Below, piece by piece: positions 39,070-47,696 of a stretch of 64,000 nucleotides of DNA. Origin of the DNA: Streptomyces sp. SS1-1. GTDB taxonomy: Bacteria > Actinomycetota > Actinomycetes > Streptomycetales > Streptomycetaceae. The translations under genes were made by a program, and so were the position numbers. Within the stretch, counting starts at the first letter, position 1. Each line of letters begins with the position of its first letter. Below the pieces are notes generated by a model. That model did not search any database and was not told the origin of the DNA. It saw only the letters and a list, made by a program, of their open reading frames with translations. The stretch lies in contig NZ_WBXN01000004.1 of assembly GCF_008973465.1 (NCBI RefSeq), positions 2,604,001 to 2,668,000 of the forward strand, in the 5' to 3' direction.

Positions 39070-39666
39070 TCAGGGGTTCAGGTGCCCCAGGTCGTTCCAG
39101 CTCTCGATGGCGGGCTCGCCGTAGGCCCAGCCCAGGACCGACAGCGAGGTCGGGTTCAGCCGGAGCCGGGACGCGAAGTCCAGCGGCAGCCCCAGCCAGC
39201 GCGCGCCGATGGACCGGAGGATGTGCCCGTGCGCGAAGACCAGCACGTCCCGGTCCGCCTCGCGCGCCCAGGCGACGACCTCGTCGGCCCGGGCCGTGAC
39301 CTCGGCCAGGCTCTCTCCGCCGGGGACACCGTCCCGCCAGATCAGCCAGCCGGGCCGCACCGCCTGGATCTCCGCCGGCGTCATGCCCTCGTAGGCGCCG
39401 TAGTCCCACTCCATGAGCGTGTCCCAGGTCCGGGCGCGCTCGCCGAAGCCGGCGAGGTCGCACGTCTCCCGCGCGCGGGAGAGCGGGCTGGTGCGCACCT
39501 CGACGTCCGCCAGCCCGTCGAAGGGCGCGCGGTGCAGGCGCTCGCCCAGCAGTTTCGCGCCCCGGCGGCCCTCCTCCAGGAGGGTGATGTCGGTCCTGCC
39601 GGTGTGCTTTCCGGCCAGCGACCAGGACGTCTGTCCATGCCGGGCCAGCAGCATGCGCGATGCCAT
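39070..39666 (-). CDS. Histidine phosphatase superfamily protein
   Basis: The 198-residue enzyme belongs to the phosphoglycerate-mutase-like branch of histidine phosphatases. The phospho-His is in [11 protein letters not shown], the phosphate-binding Arg in [11 protein letters not shown], and the second catalytic His in [11 protein letters not shown]. Catalytic Glu of the branch is likely in WDYGAYEG. It is too short for a cofactor-dependent glycolytic mutase and more like a general or cobalamin-type phosphatase. The substrate is unknown. It converges on the preceding regulator with a 15-bp gap. Confidence 0.9.
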   Translation of the reverse strand: MASRMLLARHGQTSWSLAGKHTGRTDITLLEEGRRGAKLLGERLHRAPFDGLADVEVRTSPLSRARETCDLAGFGERARTWDTLMEWDYGAYEGMTPAEIQAVRPGWLIWRDGVPGGESLAEVTARADEVVAWAREADRDVLVFAHGHILRSIGARWLGLPLDFASRLRLNPTSLSVLGWAYGEPAIESWNDLGHLNP

Positions 39667-39855
39667 GGGCGGGGGACCTTCCGGGGAGGTACGAGCGGTG
39701 GAACCCGTCCATCATCGCGTACGGCCCGCCCGGGCAACCCGGGGGGCGATCTCTGCGTCTAGTGGGCCAGGGCGGCCGACGGGCGGGCCCCGGGACACCG
39801 TAAAGTGTCACGACCTGTCCACCGGACGCCGTGACGAGAAGGGGGAGGCGATCGG

Positions 39856-40824
39856 ATGCCGCACGCCGACATAGCTGGCGTGGAGGCGACGCCTCGAACC
39901 CGCCTGCGCTGGTGGACCGAGCTGCCGCTGATCCTGCTGGTGTACGCCTGCTACTCGGCGGGCCGCCTGCTCGCGCGGGGTGACGTCAGTACCGCCGTCG
40001 ACCACGGCGTGGCGATCCTGGACATCGAGAAGGCGCTGTTCCTCAACGCGGAGCACCCCCTCAACCGGCTCTTCACGCGCGAGCCGTGGATCGGCGTCCC
40101 CGCCGACTTCTGGTACGCGTCGCTGCACTACCTGGTCACGCCCGTGATCCTGGTGTGGCTGTTCCGGTCCCATGCCGTGCGCTACCGCGCGGCCCGCACC
40201 TGGCTGATGACGTCGACCTTCATCGGCCTGATCGGCTTCACGCTGCTCCCGACCTGCCCGCCCCGGCTGCTCGCCGAGGGGTACGGGTTCGTCGACACGA
40301 TGGCCCAGTACAGCTCGTACGGCTGGTGGGGCGGCGAGGCGAGCGCCCCACGCGGGATGGGCGGCATGACCAACCAGTACGCGGCCATGCCGAGCCTGCA
40401 CGTCGGCTGGTCCCTGTGGTGCGGGGTCATGCTGTGGCGCCACGGCGGCACCCGCCTGGCGAAGACGGCCGCCGTCGCCTACCCGCTGATCACCACGATC
40501 GTGGTCATGGGCACCGCCAACCACTACTTCCTCGACGCGGTCGCCGGCGCGGCCGTGATGGGCGTGGGCCTGCTGCTGACGCCGTACGTGCTGCGGGCCG
40601 CCGAGCGCGTCCGCTCCTGGTACGCCACGCGGCGCGCGGTCACCTCCGCCGCCTCCGCCACGGCGGTCGCGGGCGACGCCCCCGTCCCGGTTGTCAGTGC
40701 CGGATGCCAGACTTCCGCGGGTGAGCGAATTCCACGGCAGCGCGAGTCCCGGTCCGGACCCGGAGCCGAGCCGAGTGCCGCCCCCCAGGACACGGGGGAC
40801 GGGGCTCCGGCACCGGCTCGCTGA
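39856..40824 (+). CDS. PAP2-superfamily membrane protein
   Basis: The 322-residue membrane protein has about six helices and the PAP2 phosphatase/transferase active site: KxxxxxxRP is not conserved, but the PSLHVGWSLW and NHYFLDAVAGAAV motifs supply the two catalytic His. This matches the PAP2_3 (inositol phosphorylceramide synthase-like) branch, which acts on lipid phosphates at the outer membrane face. The tail after about residue 255 is a disordered Ala/Ser/Pro-rich extension. GGGGGAGG lies 7 bases before the ATG. The 3' end overlaps the next gene in another frame. Confidence 0.87.
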   Translation: MPHADIAGVEATPRTRLRWWTELPLILLVYACYSAGRLLARGDVSTAVDHGVAILDIEKALFLNAEHPLNRLFTREPWIGVPADFWYASLHYLVTPVILVWLFRSHAVRYRAARTWLMTSTFIGLIGFTLLPTCPPRLLAEGYGFVDTMAQYSSYGWWGGEASAPRGMGGMTNQYAAMPSLHVGWSLWCGVMLWRHGGTRLAKTAAVAYPLITTIVVMGTANHYFLDAVAGAAVMGVGLLLTPYVLRAAERVRSWYATRRAVTSAASATAVAGDAPVPVVSAGCQTSAGERIPRQRESRSGPGAEPSAAPQDTGDGAPAPAR

Positions 40825-41920
40825 GCTGCGCGGTCCCGACGTCCCGGCCAAGGCGCTGGACGCCCGGGCCCTGGCGGCCCTCGCCGCCAACCCGGGCTGC
40901 AGACGACGCGCCCTCCTGGACGGCGCCGGGGTGAACAAGGCGGCGCTGGCCGGTGCCCTGGGCGCGCCCTCGGCCTTCGGCCAGTCGCAGTTCGCCTTCA
41001 CGCGCGGGAACGCCTTCGAGGCCAAGGTGAAGGCGGACGGCGGCGCGGAGCTGCTGCGGCTGGTGCACGAGAAGCTGGACCGCCGCGCCGAGCCGCCCGC
41101 CCGCGCGCGAGTGCCCGAGCTCGCCGCGGACGGCCCGACGGGGCGGACGGCCCGTACGGAGCTTGCGCTGCGCGAGGCCGCCGAGGCGCCCGGCGAGTGG
41201 ACCCTGCTCGACCACCCGATGCTCGCGCTGGACGTGGCCGGGTCACCGGCCTTCCTGGAGCCGGACGCGGTCGTCGTGCACCCGGACGGCAGCTGGACCG
41301 TCGTGGAGATCAAGTCGTTCCCGATGCTGGACGGCTCGGCGGACCCCGCGAAGGTCGGCGCGGCGGCCCGGCAGGCGGCCGTCTACGTGCTGGCCCTGGA
41401 GGAGGCCGCCGGCCGTCTCGGCGCGGGCGGCACCGAAGTCCCGAGGGTGCGCCACCGCGTCCTCCTGGTCTGCCCGAAGGACTTCTCCAACCTGCCGACG
41501 GCCGCCGCCGTGGACGTCCGCAAGCAGCGCGCGGTGACCGCCCGCCAGCTGGCCCGCCTCACCCGTATCGAGGACATCGCGGCCGAACTGCCCGCGGGCA
41601 CCTGCTTCTCCCCCGAGCTGCCCGCCCCCGAGCTGACGGCGGCCGTCGAGTCCGTGCCGGCGAGCTACGCGCCGGAGTGCCTGTCCGCGTGCGAGCTGGC
41701 GTTCCACTGCCGGGCTCGCTCCCGCGCGTCCGGCGCGGTGACCTCGCTGGGCCGGTCGGTGCGGGCCGAGCTCGGCGGCCTCAGCACGGTGGAGGACGTC
41801 CTGTCGGCGGCCCGCGGCACGTCCGGCGACCCGGACGACCCGGCGGTCGCGGCCCTGCGCCGGGCCGCTCGGCTGCGGGCGGAGGCCCTCGCGGCGAAGG
41901 AGGCGGCCCCGTGTCACTGA
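40721..41920 (+). CDS. RecB/Dna2-like Fe-S nuclease (PD-(D/E)XK)
   Basis: This is the first gene of a three-gene operon, about 399 residues. Nuclease core: RGNAFEAKV (motif I region), Asp182 in FLEPDAVVV, Glu196 and Lys198 in VVEIKSF, and Gln218-Tyr222 in QAAVY, the RecB-family QxxxY. A Cys60 in NPGCRRR and the trio CLSACELAFHC (Cys320, 324, 330) could bind a 4Fe-4S cluster as in AddB, Cas4 and Dna2. The protein should be a DNA exo- or endonuclease. The start is uncertain: GTG 40721, TTG 40691 or GTG 40775. It overlaps the PAP2 gene and the next gene. Confidence 0.78.
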   Translation: MSEFHGSASPGPDPEPSRVPPPRTRGTGLRHRLAELRGPDVPAKALDARALAALAANPGCRRRALLDGAGVNKAALAGALGAPSAFGQSQFAFTRGNAFEAKVKADGGAELLRLVHEKLDRRAEPPARARVPELAADGPTGRTARTELALREAAEAPGEWTLLDHPMLALDVAGSPAFLEPDAVVVHPDGSWTVVEIKSFPMLDGSADPAKVGAAARQAAVYVLALEEAAGRLGAGGTEVPRVRHRVLLVCPKDFSNLPTAAAVDVRKQRAVTARQLARLTRIEDIAAELPAGTCFSPELPAPELTAAVESVPASYAPECLSACELAFHCRARSRASGAVTSLGRSVRAELGGLSTVEDVLSAARGTSGDPDDPAVAALRRAARLRAEALAAKEAAPCH

Positions 41921-43518
41921 TCGCCACCCTCGCCCGGCTGGAGGCGGTTGAGTCCGGCCGCGCGCAGCCCGCCGCCACCGTGCGGCACCGGCATCTGTCC
42001 GACCGTCCGCTGGTCTTCGTACCGCTCACCACGGCGGGCGAGGCCGGCGCCCCGCTCGGCGCGCTGGTCGGCACGGACCGGGACGCCCCCCGGCTGCTGG
42101 CCGTGCCGCAGCCACGCGACCGGGATCTGCGGTTCGCGTTCCTGGCCGAGCTGGCGGACATCGTCCTGCCGTACATCGACGCGCACGCCGAGGCCGTGGA
42201 GGCGGCCGAGCGCACCGAGACCGACCCGGAGACCGGCAAGCGGGTCAAGGTCGAGGTGGACCTGTGCGCGGACGCCCCGCAGCTGATCGTGCCGAGCCGG
42301 GCGGGTGTCGAGTTCGTGCGGCTGCTGGGCCGGTCGATGCGGTTCCGCCGGACGGCGGAGCAGGACCCGGAGACCCCGTACCCGGCGCCCCCGCGCGTGC
42401 CGCTGCTCGGCCGGTGGCTGACCCACTTCGGCGAGCGGGCGCGGGTGCCGGGCTCCTCGCTGCTGCTGGCCATGACGGACGTCCTGACCCGGCACTGGGC
42501 GACCGGCCAGTCCACGCTGGAGGACCAGCACCTCGGCGCGCTCCTCGCCTGGATCGCCCCGCCCGAGGGCGAGTCCGGCGCCGAGGCGGCCCTGCGCGCG
42601 GAGCTCGCCCGGGACCGGGACGGCCAGCTGCTGTGCCCGCCGGCCGGCCCCGCGACCGACCCGGCGTTCGACAACAAGCTGCTGGCCCCGGCCATCGAGC
42701 GCTACGACCGCGCCCGCACCGCCCTCGCCGCCGCCGAGGACGGGCTGGAGGCCGACGACCGGCTCGGTGACCTCACCGCCGCCGAGCGGGAGATCCGCGC
42801 CCTCGTCGAGAGCCGGACCCGGCCGACCTGGGACGCGGTGTGGCGGGGCCTGGACCGGCTGCGGGAGCTGCCCGAGGGCGGCCGGGTGGAGGAGCGGTGG
42901 ACCCGTGACCGCTGGTCGTTCACCGGCCACCGGGACCGGGTGCTCGCCGGGGAGCCGCCGCAGCCGCGCCGCGACGACGCGGTGACCGCGGCGTCCAAGC
43001 TCGCCGCGCGCGAGCGCGAACAGGCCCGGCTGGAGGCGCAGGAGGCGCTGGACGACCCGCTGGTGATGGCGGGGCGGCGGCTGGCCGGTGAGGCGTTCGC
43101 GGGCGAGGTCGTCGACGTGGTGATGGCGTACAGCGAGGGCAAGCGGCCCAGCCCGCGCCCGCTGGTGACCGTCCGCACGGAGGACCGGCCGCATCTGGGC
43201 GAGCGGGCCAAGGTGTTCCGTTCGCTGGGCGGCAAGCCGCAGTCGGCGGAGTTCGCCGGGTACGAGGGGGCCGTCGACGCGGACGGGGAGGTCCTGGTGG
43301 TGCTGCGGGTCCTGGACAAGATGGGGCGCGGCAAGGAGCCGGAGGAGGGCTCGGTGCCCGAGAAGGGCGACCTGGTGTGCTTCACGCTGTTCGAGCACGA
43401 GCAGCGGGGCGGGCCGAAGCTGCCCGAGCCGGAGCAGACACCGTGGACGCACGGCGGGCCGCCCGGGGAGCGGGTGCCCGAGGCCGCCGACGCGCTGACC
43501 GAGGAGGACGTCCTGTGA
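41911..43518 (+). CDS. Uncharacterised middle subunit of the nuclease-helicase operon
   Basis: The 535-residue protein has no family I can name. The N-terminal 250 residues are mixed (LVFVPLTTAG, RDLRFAFLAELADIV). A charged helix (AASKLAAREREQARLEAQEA) lies near residue 365, and a small beta-barrel-like region (RPLVTVRTEDRP to GDLVCFTLFEHEQ) near 405-490. In Dna2/Upf1-type helicases a stalk helix and a barrel precede the motor domain, which is missing its N-terminus in the next gene. I infer that this gene encodes that part. The GTG has AAGGAGG upstream and overlaps the previous stop. The next gene overlaps its stop by 4 bases. Confidence 0.7.
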   Translation: MSLIATLARLEAVESGRAQPAATVRHRHLSDRPLVFVPLTTAGEAGAPLGALVGTDRDAPRLLAVPQPRDRDLRFAFLAELADIVLPYIDAHAEAVEAAERTETDPETGKRVKVEVDLCADAPQLIVPSRAGVEFVRLLGRSMRFRRTAEQDPETPYPAPPRVPLLGRWLTHFGERARVPGSSLLLAMTDVLTRHWATGQSTLEDQHLGALLAWIAPPEGESGAEAALRAELARDRDGQLLCPPAGPATDPAFDNKLLAPAIERYDRARTALAAAEDGLEADDRLGDLTAAEREIRALVESRTRPTWDAVWRGLDRLRELPEGGRVEERWTRDRWSFTGHRDRVLAGEPPQPRRDDAVTAASKLAAREREQARLEAQEALDDPLVMAGRRLAGEAFAGEVVDVVMAYSEGKRPSPRPLVTVRTEDRPHLGERAKVFRSLGGKPQSAEFAGYEGAVDADGEVLVVLRVLDKMGRGKEPEEGSVPEKGDLVCFTLFEHEQRGGPKLPEPEQTPWTHGGPPGERVPEAADALTEEDVL

Positions 43519-44849
43519 CCGTCACGTTCGATCCGTCCGCCGCGGCGGCCGAGGCCACCGGGGCGATCCTCCACGACACGCTGCACGGCACCGCGCGCGG
43601 TGTGGTGGTCGACTCGCCGCCCGGCGCGGGCAAGTCCACGCTCGTGGTGCGCGCCGCGCTGGAACTCGCCGAGGCGGGGCGGCCGCTGATGATCGTGGCG
43701 CAGACGAACGCGCAGGTGGACGACCTGGTGCTGTCGCTCGCCGCGAAGAACCCCGAGCTGCCCGTGGGCCGGCTGCACAGCAGTGACGCCGACCCGTACG
43801 ACAAGGCCCTGGACGCGCATCCGCAGGTGCGCACGTCGGCGAAGGCGGGTGATCTCGCGGGGCTGCCGGTGGTCGTCTCCACGGCGGCCAAGTGGGGGCA
43901 TGTGAAGACCGACGAGCCCTGGCCGCACGCGATCGTCGACGAGGCGTACCAGATGCGTTCGGACGCGCTGCTCGCCGTGGCGGGGCTGTTCGAGCGGGCG
44001 CTGTTCGTCGGCGACCCGGGGCAGCTGGACCCGTTCTCGATCGTGGGCGGCGAGCAGTGGGCGGGCCTGTCGTACGACCCGGCGGCGTCCGCCGTCACGA
44101 CGCTGCTGGCCCACAACCCCGAGCTGCCCCAGCACCGGCTGCCGGTGTCCTGGCGGCTGCCCGCGTCCGCGGCGCCCCTGGTCTCGGACGCCTTCTACCC
44201 GTACACCCCGTTCCGCAGCGGTACCGGTCACGGCGACCGGCGGCTCTCCTTCGCCGTGGCGTCGGACGGCTCCGGGCCGGACCGGGTGATCGACGAGGCG
44301 GCCGTGTCGGGCTGGGGGCTGCTGGAGCTGCCCGCCCGGCACACGCCGCGCACGGACCCGGAGGCGGTGGGGGCGGTCGCGTCGGTGGTACGGCGGCTGC
44401 TGGACCGGGGTGGCGCGGCCACGTCGGAGCGCTCCCCCGACCCGGTGCCGCTGACGGCCGCCCGGATCGCGGTCGGCACCGCGCACCGGGACCAGGCGGC
44501 GGCGGTCCGCGCGGCCCTGGCCGAGCTGGGGGTGTCGGACGTCACCGTCGACACCGCGAACCGGCTCCAGGGCCGCGAGTACGACGTGACGGTCGTCCTG
44601 CACCCCCTGTCCGGCCGCCCCGACGCCACGGCGTTCCACCTGGAGACGGGCCGCCTGTGCGTCCTGACCTCCCGGCACCGGCACGCGTGCGTCGTGGTGT
44701 GCCGTGCGGGCGTCGGCGACCTCCTGGACGACTATCCGTCCACGGAACCGGTCCAACTGGGCACGCTGGTGAAGTTCCCTGACGGCTGGGAGGCCAACCA
44801 CGCGGTCCTGGCCCGCCTCGCGGAACACCGGGTGACCTGGCGGGTGTGA
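43515..44849 (+). CDS. SF1 (Upf1/Dna2-like) helicase motor
   Basis: The 444-residue ATPase shows the superfamily 1 helicase motifs in order: Walker A SPPGAGKST (Lys40), motif Ia VAQTNAQVDDL, Walker B AIVDEAYQ (Asp142-Glu143), motif III FVGDPGQLDPF, motif IV/V DTANRLQGREYDVTVVL and motif VI VLTSRHRHACVVV. The DEAYQ variant and the Ia motif point to the Upf1/Dna2 group. It has almost no N-terminal domain before the Walker A. Its GTG overlaps the stop of the middle gene (GTGA), so translation is coupled. Together with the upstream nuclease it probably unwinds and cuts DNA. Confidence 0.85.
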   Translation: MTVTFDPSAAAAEATGAILHDTLHGTARGVVVDSPPGAGKSTLVVRAALELAEAGRPLMIVAQTNAQVDDLVLSLAAKNPELPVGRLHSSDADPYDKALDAHPQVRTSAKAGDLAGLPVVVSTAAKWGHVKTDEPWPHAIVDEAYQMRSDALLAVAGLFERALFVGDPGQLDPFSIVGGEQWAGLSYDPAASAVTTLLAHNPELPQHRLPVSWRLPASAAPLVSDAFYPYTPFRSGTGHGDRRLSFAVASDGSGPDRVIDEAAVSGWGLLELPARHTPRTDPEAVGAVASVVRRLLDRGGAATSERSPDPVPLTAARIAVGTAHRDQAAAVRAALAELGVSDVTVDTANRLQGREYDVTVVLHPLSGRPDATAFHLETGRLCVLTSRHRHACVVVCRAGVGDLLDDYPSTEPVQLGTLVKFPDGWEANHAVLARLAEHRVTWRV

Positions 44850-45060
44850 CCCTCGGCCTTCGGACGTGTGCGAGACGCGTCACCCTCTGGAACATCCCGC
44901 GTCCCCAGTGCCTTGAAGACCCTGGAGTCGGTGGACCCGCGCGCCCGGTGCCCCCTTGCGTGGGCGCGGGACAATGGACGATGGACCGGTTCGCCGCGGT
45001 GCGCGCCCGCGAGGGTGGGTATCGGTACCGGGGATCGGTGACGTACGAGGAGGACACGAC
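44850..45060. other. Intergenic region, 211 bp
   Basis: This stretch follows the helicase gene and precedes a small coding gene. Codon use in every frame is unlike the surrounding genes. I see no hairpin or RNA gene. It most likely holds a promoter for the next gene. Confidence 0.4.
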
Positions 45061-45426
45061 ATGGCGGAGCCCACGCCGCGCAGGAACGAACCGCGGCTAC
45101 GCCCCGCGCCCCTGCTCTTCGAGCCCACCCAGGCGGCGGCCGACCCGGAGCACTTCTTCGACCTGGAGTCGATCGACGACCCGCGGGCCCTGCTGGCCCG
45201 GGCGACCGAGCTGACGCAGGCGTTCCGGGCGGCGACGGACCGCGCGATGGAGTTCCAGGCCATGGCGGCGGCCCAGCTCGCGGACCCGCGGCGGTTCGAC
45301 CGGCTGACGCCCGCCGACATCGCCGAGCGGGCCGAGTGGACCGAGGACTACGCGAAGAAGATGGTCGAGTTCGGCAGGGACCTGCTGCGCGGTGTGGAAG
45401 GCGCGGGAACCGTCGATCCCGTGTGA
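45061..45426 (+). CDS. Small conserved hypothetical protein, 121 aa
   Basis: The protein is soluble and helical, with RALLARATELTQAFRAATDRA and EFQAMAAAQLADPRRFDRLT in its centre and a Lys/Arg/Pro-rich N-terminus (PTPRRNEPRLRPAPLLFEP). No catalytic or metal motif is visible, and I do not recognise the family. GAGGAGG lies 8-10 bases before the ATG at 45061. It is on the same strand as the nuclease-helicase operon but 211 bp away, so membership in that operon is unlikely. Confidence 0.7.
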   Translation: MAEPTPRRNEPRLRPAPLLFEPTQAAADPEHFFDLESIDDPRALLARATELTQAFRAATDRAMEFQAMAAAQLADPRRFDRLTPADIAERAEWTEDYAKKMVEFGRDLLRGVEGAGTVDPV

Positions 45427-45571
45427 CCCTAGGCCCCGGCCCGGCCCACCCAGCCCAGCCCGGCGGGCATATGCCAGGGGGGTGCGCAAGATACCCGCTC
45501 ACGCCCTCCCCTGTCCCGGCTTTCGGCAACCCAGGGATACGGGCCGCTCACCGTCGGTAGATGTAGACGAC

Positions 45572-46174
45572 ATGAGCAGCACACCGGACGCACTCTTCCA
45601 GGACGGCCGCTGCGACGTCACCGGGGTCACCCGTGACGGCGCCGCCTGGCTCGCCTCCGCAGGAACGTATCCGCGCAGCACGCTCGCCCTGTGGCGGGAG
45701 CGCCCGCAGGCCCCCGTGGTCCTGCCGTGCGGCTCGGTCTTCGACGTCGTCAGCGCGCCCGCCGTCTTCGGGCGCCGCATGCTCGACCGGCTGTGGAACG
45801 AGGGCCCGGGCTCCGGACCCGTCGCCGCCCATCGCGGGCGCCTGCTGATGTTCGCCGCTCCGGGCACCGCCCAGCGGCTGCCGTCCCTGCTGCGCTGGGA
45901 GGACTTCGGCCGTACGGAGGGCATCCCGCCGCTGCTGTGCCACGGTGCCGGGGACGCGGTGACCGTCCCCTCCGCGACCGGTGCGCGCACGGCCGGCGAG
46001 CCCCCGCGGGAGTCCCGCTGGCTGGTGGCTCCGGACACCCGTAATCCCTGGTTACCGGGCCCGGAGGTACTCCTCTGGGCGGCCGTGCGGGCGGCTCGGG
46101 CGACCGTGCGGATATCGATTTTTCCCCACGCCGATCAGGGTGCTAAGGTCTACGACGTCAGCAGGCGCCGCTAG
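45572..46174 (+). CDS. Prim-Pol-like protein with a TTA codon
   Basis: The 200-residue protein has VVLPCGSVFDVVSAPAVF, RLWNEGPGSGPVAAHRGRLL and the C-terminal LLWAAVRAARATVRISIF. This layout resembles Streptomyces proteins annotated as bifunctional DNA primase/polymerase N-terminal domain. No Asp/Glu metal pair is clear, so activity is doubtful. Codon 161 (46052-46054) is TTA, in frame, which should make translation depend on bldA. The ORF's last 10 bases, including the stop TAG, lie inside the tRNA-Lys gene. Confidence 0.65.
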   Translation: MSSTPDALFQDGRCDVTGVTRDGAAWLASAGTYPRSTLALWRERPQAPVVLPCGSVFDVVSAPAVFGRRMLDRLWNEGPGSGPVAAHRGRLLMFAAPGTAQRLPSLLRWEDFGRTEGIPPLLCHGAGDAVTVPSATGARTAGEPPRESRWLVAPDTRNPWLPGPEVLLWAAVRAARATVRISIFPHADQGAKVYDVSRRR

Positions 46175-46238
46175 CTCAGTTGGTTAGAGCAGCTGACTCT
46201 TAATCAGCGGGTCCGGGGTTCGAGTCCCTGGCGGCGCA
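46165..46238 (+). tRNA. tRNA-Lys (CTT), first copy
   Basis: The 74-nt gene has acceptor GCGCCGC pairing with GCGGCGC, D-arm GCTCAGTTGGTTAGAGC, anticodon CTT in CTCTTAA, and T-arm CGGGGTTCGAGTCCCTG. CCA is not encoded. The same sequence recurs exactly at 59910-59983. A hairpin terminator follows. Confidence 0.97.
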
Positions 46239-46246
46239 CAGACAGT

Positions 46247-46278
46247 GAGAAGCCCCTCGCGCGAGCGGGGGGCTTCTC
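46247..46278. terminator. Terminator after the first tRNA-Lys
   Basis: GAGAAGCC (46247-46254) pairs with GGCTTCTC (46271-46278). The inner CCCTCGC-GCGAGCGGGG can pair further. It lies 8 bases after the tRNA. Confidence 0.85.
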
Positions 46279-46364
46279 GCATGCCGGGGACACTCCGCCC
46301 GGGCGCACCGTGCCACGCGGCGCGTTCGCGGTCCGGTCGCGCGACCCCGGGCCGGGCGCGGGCG

Positions 46365-47696
46365 CTACCGCACCGTCGTGATCCTCACCGTCCACGCCCC
46401 CGAGACGGACCGCCCCTCCACCTCCACGCGCACCCCGTCCTCCGGCACCGTGAAGCTCTCGCCGAGCCCGACCGGCGCGTCCGCGAGCGGCGGATACACG
46501 GACTCCTCCCAGCACGCCTCGCTGCCCGGATGCGCGTCCACCACCTCGATGGGGCCGCCGCCGGACTCGGTGTGGCTGCGGACCCGGTAGACGAGCACCC
46601 CCTCCCGGCACCCCTGGACGTCGTTGCCCGCCGGGCTGCGGACCTCGAAGGCCAGCACGCTGTCGGCCCCGGTGCGCACGACGGCGAGCTTGATGCCGTT
46701 GCCCAGCCCGAACCCCGGCACCGTGCCGGGCGTACCGGAGAACCCGGGTGCCCCGGCGGCGCCCACCGGCACCGGGACGCCCGCGCCGGCCGCCAGCGGC
46801 TCCAGGGTGAGCCGGGTCGAGGAGCCCATGCCCCGTACGCACACCACCTGCCGGGGGTCCAGCCAGCCCAGCTTCCACTTGTGCCAGGCGAACAGGTCCG
46901 GGGACATCCCGAACTGGCTGCCCATCAGGTCCCAGTCCCCGACATAGGTGTCCCAGTCGCCCTTGCCGTCCACCGGGCGGTGGTAGAGGTCCGGCAGGTC
47001 GAAGACGTGGCCGGTCTCATGGGCGAGGACCAGACGGTCCGGCGGATGGTTCTCGAAGACGGTGACGACCCGCCGGATGTCCGTGCCGTCGGCCCGCAGC
47101 GGCCTCTCCAGGTTGACGACCTTCGTGGCGTCGGAGTCGACGCCGGGCGCGTCCGGATCGGCGACGAAGTACACGATGTCGTAGCGGGAGAAGTCCACCT
47201 CCGGGTCGGCCGCGGCGAGCGCGTCCCGCAGGTAGGCGGCACGGTCGGCGGCCCGCCAGTCACGCTGTATGGCGTACGCCGTGGACGGCTTCGGCATGCG
47301 CAGCCAGTGCCCCATCGGATGGGCGCGCAGGCTGAACCGGCCGTAGGAGGCGCGGTCGAAGAAGTGGCTGGTCGCCGGGAAGTGGTCGGCGGCCAGTTCG
47401 GCCGGGGTGGTCCGCGGCGGGGAGTCCGGGAAGGACAGGAACACCATCACCGCGTCCAGTTTGCGGGTGGGGCGCGGATAGGCGGCGTTCCAGGTGTCCA
47501 GGCCCTCGGAGTGGTGGGCGGACGTGCGGGCGAGGGCACAGGGTGCCGCGTCGAAGGGTTCGGCGGACGAGGGGCCGGCGATCAGCGAGGTGGCCGCGAG
47601 CGCCGACATGGTGGTGAACACCGCGGCCGTACTGCGCAGTCGGCGCCGGTCCCGCGGCAGGCCCGTCCCACGGAGCAGGGGGAACTGACGCGGCAC
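46365..47696 (-). CDS. Secreted M6-like zinc metalloprotease
   Basis: The 443-residue protein has a signal peptide (RRRLRSTAAVFTTMSALAAT to GPSSA) and the zinc motif LVLAHETGHVFDLPDLYHR (HExxH plus a downstream Asp/His), as in M6 immune-inhibitor-A-type proteases. A beta-rich C-terminal half follows, with GVLVYRVRSHTESGGGPIEV. It should degrade extracellular protein. The GTG at 47696 has GGAGG 5 bases upstream and is preferred over the GTG at 47726, which has weak support. The nearby cdgA gene is divergent. Confidence 0.88.
   Translation of the reverse strand: MPRQFPLLRGTGLPRDRRRLRSTAAVFTTMSALAATSLIAGPSSAEPFDAAPCALARTSAHHSEGLDTWNAAYPRPTRKLDAVMVFLSFPDSPPRTTPAELAADHFPATSHFFDRASYGRFSLRAHPMGHWLRMPKPSTAYAIQRDWRAADRAAYLRDALAAADPEVDFSRYDIVYFVADPDAPGVDSDATKVVNLERPLRADGTDIRRVVTVFENHPPDRLVLAHETGHVFDLPDLYHRPVDGKGDWDTYVGDWDLMGSQFGMSPDLFAWHKWKLGWLDPRQVVCVRGMGSSTRLTLEPLAAGAGVPVPVGAAGAPGFSGTPGTVPGFGLGNGIKLAVVRTGADSVLAFEVRSPAGNDVQGCREGVLVYRVRSHTESGGGPIEVVDAHPGSEACWEESVYPPLADAPVGLGESFTVPEDGVRVEVEGRSVSGAWTVRITTVR

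Noticed and set aside
40024..40824. PAP2 gene ending earlier to avoid overlap with the nuclease gene
   Set aside because: The overlap is in the disordered tail and both frames have typical codon use to their ends. An uncertain nuclease start explains the overlap better.
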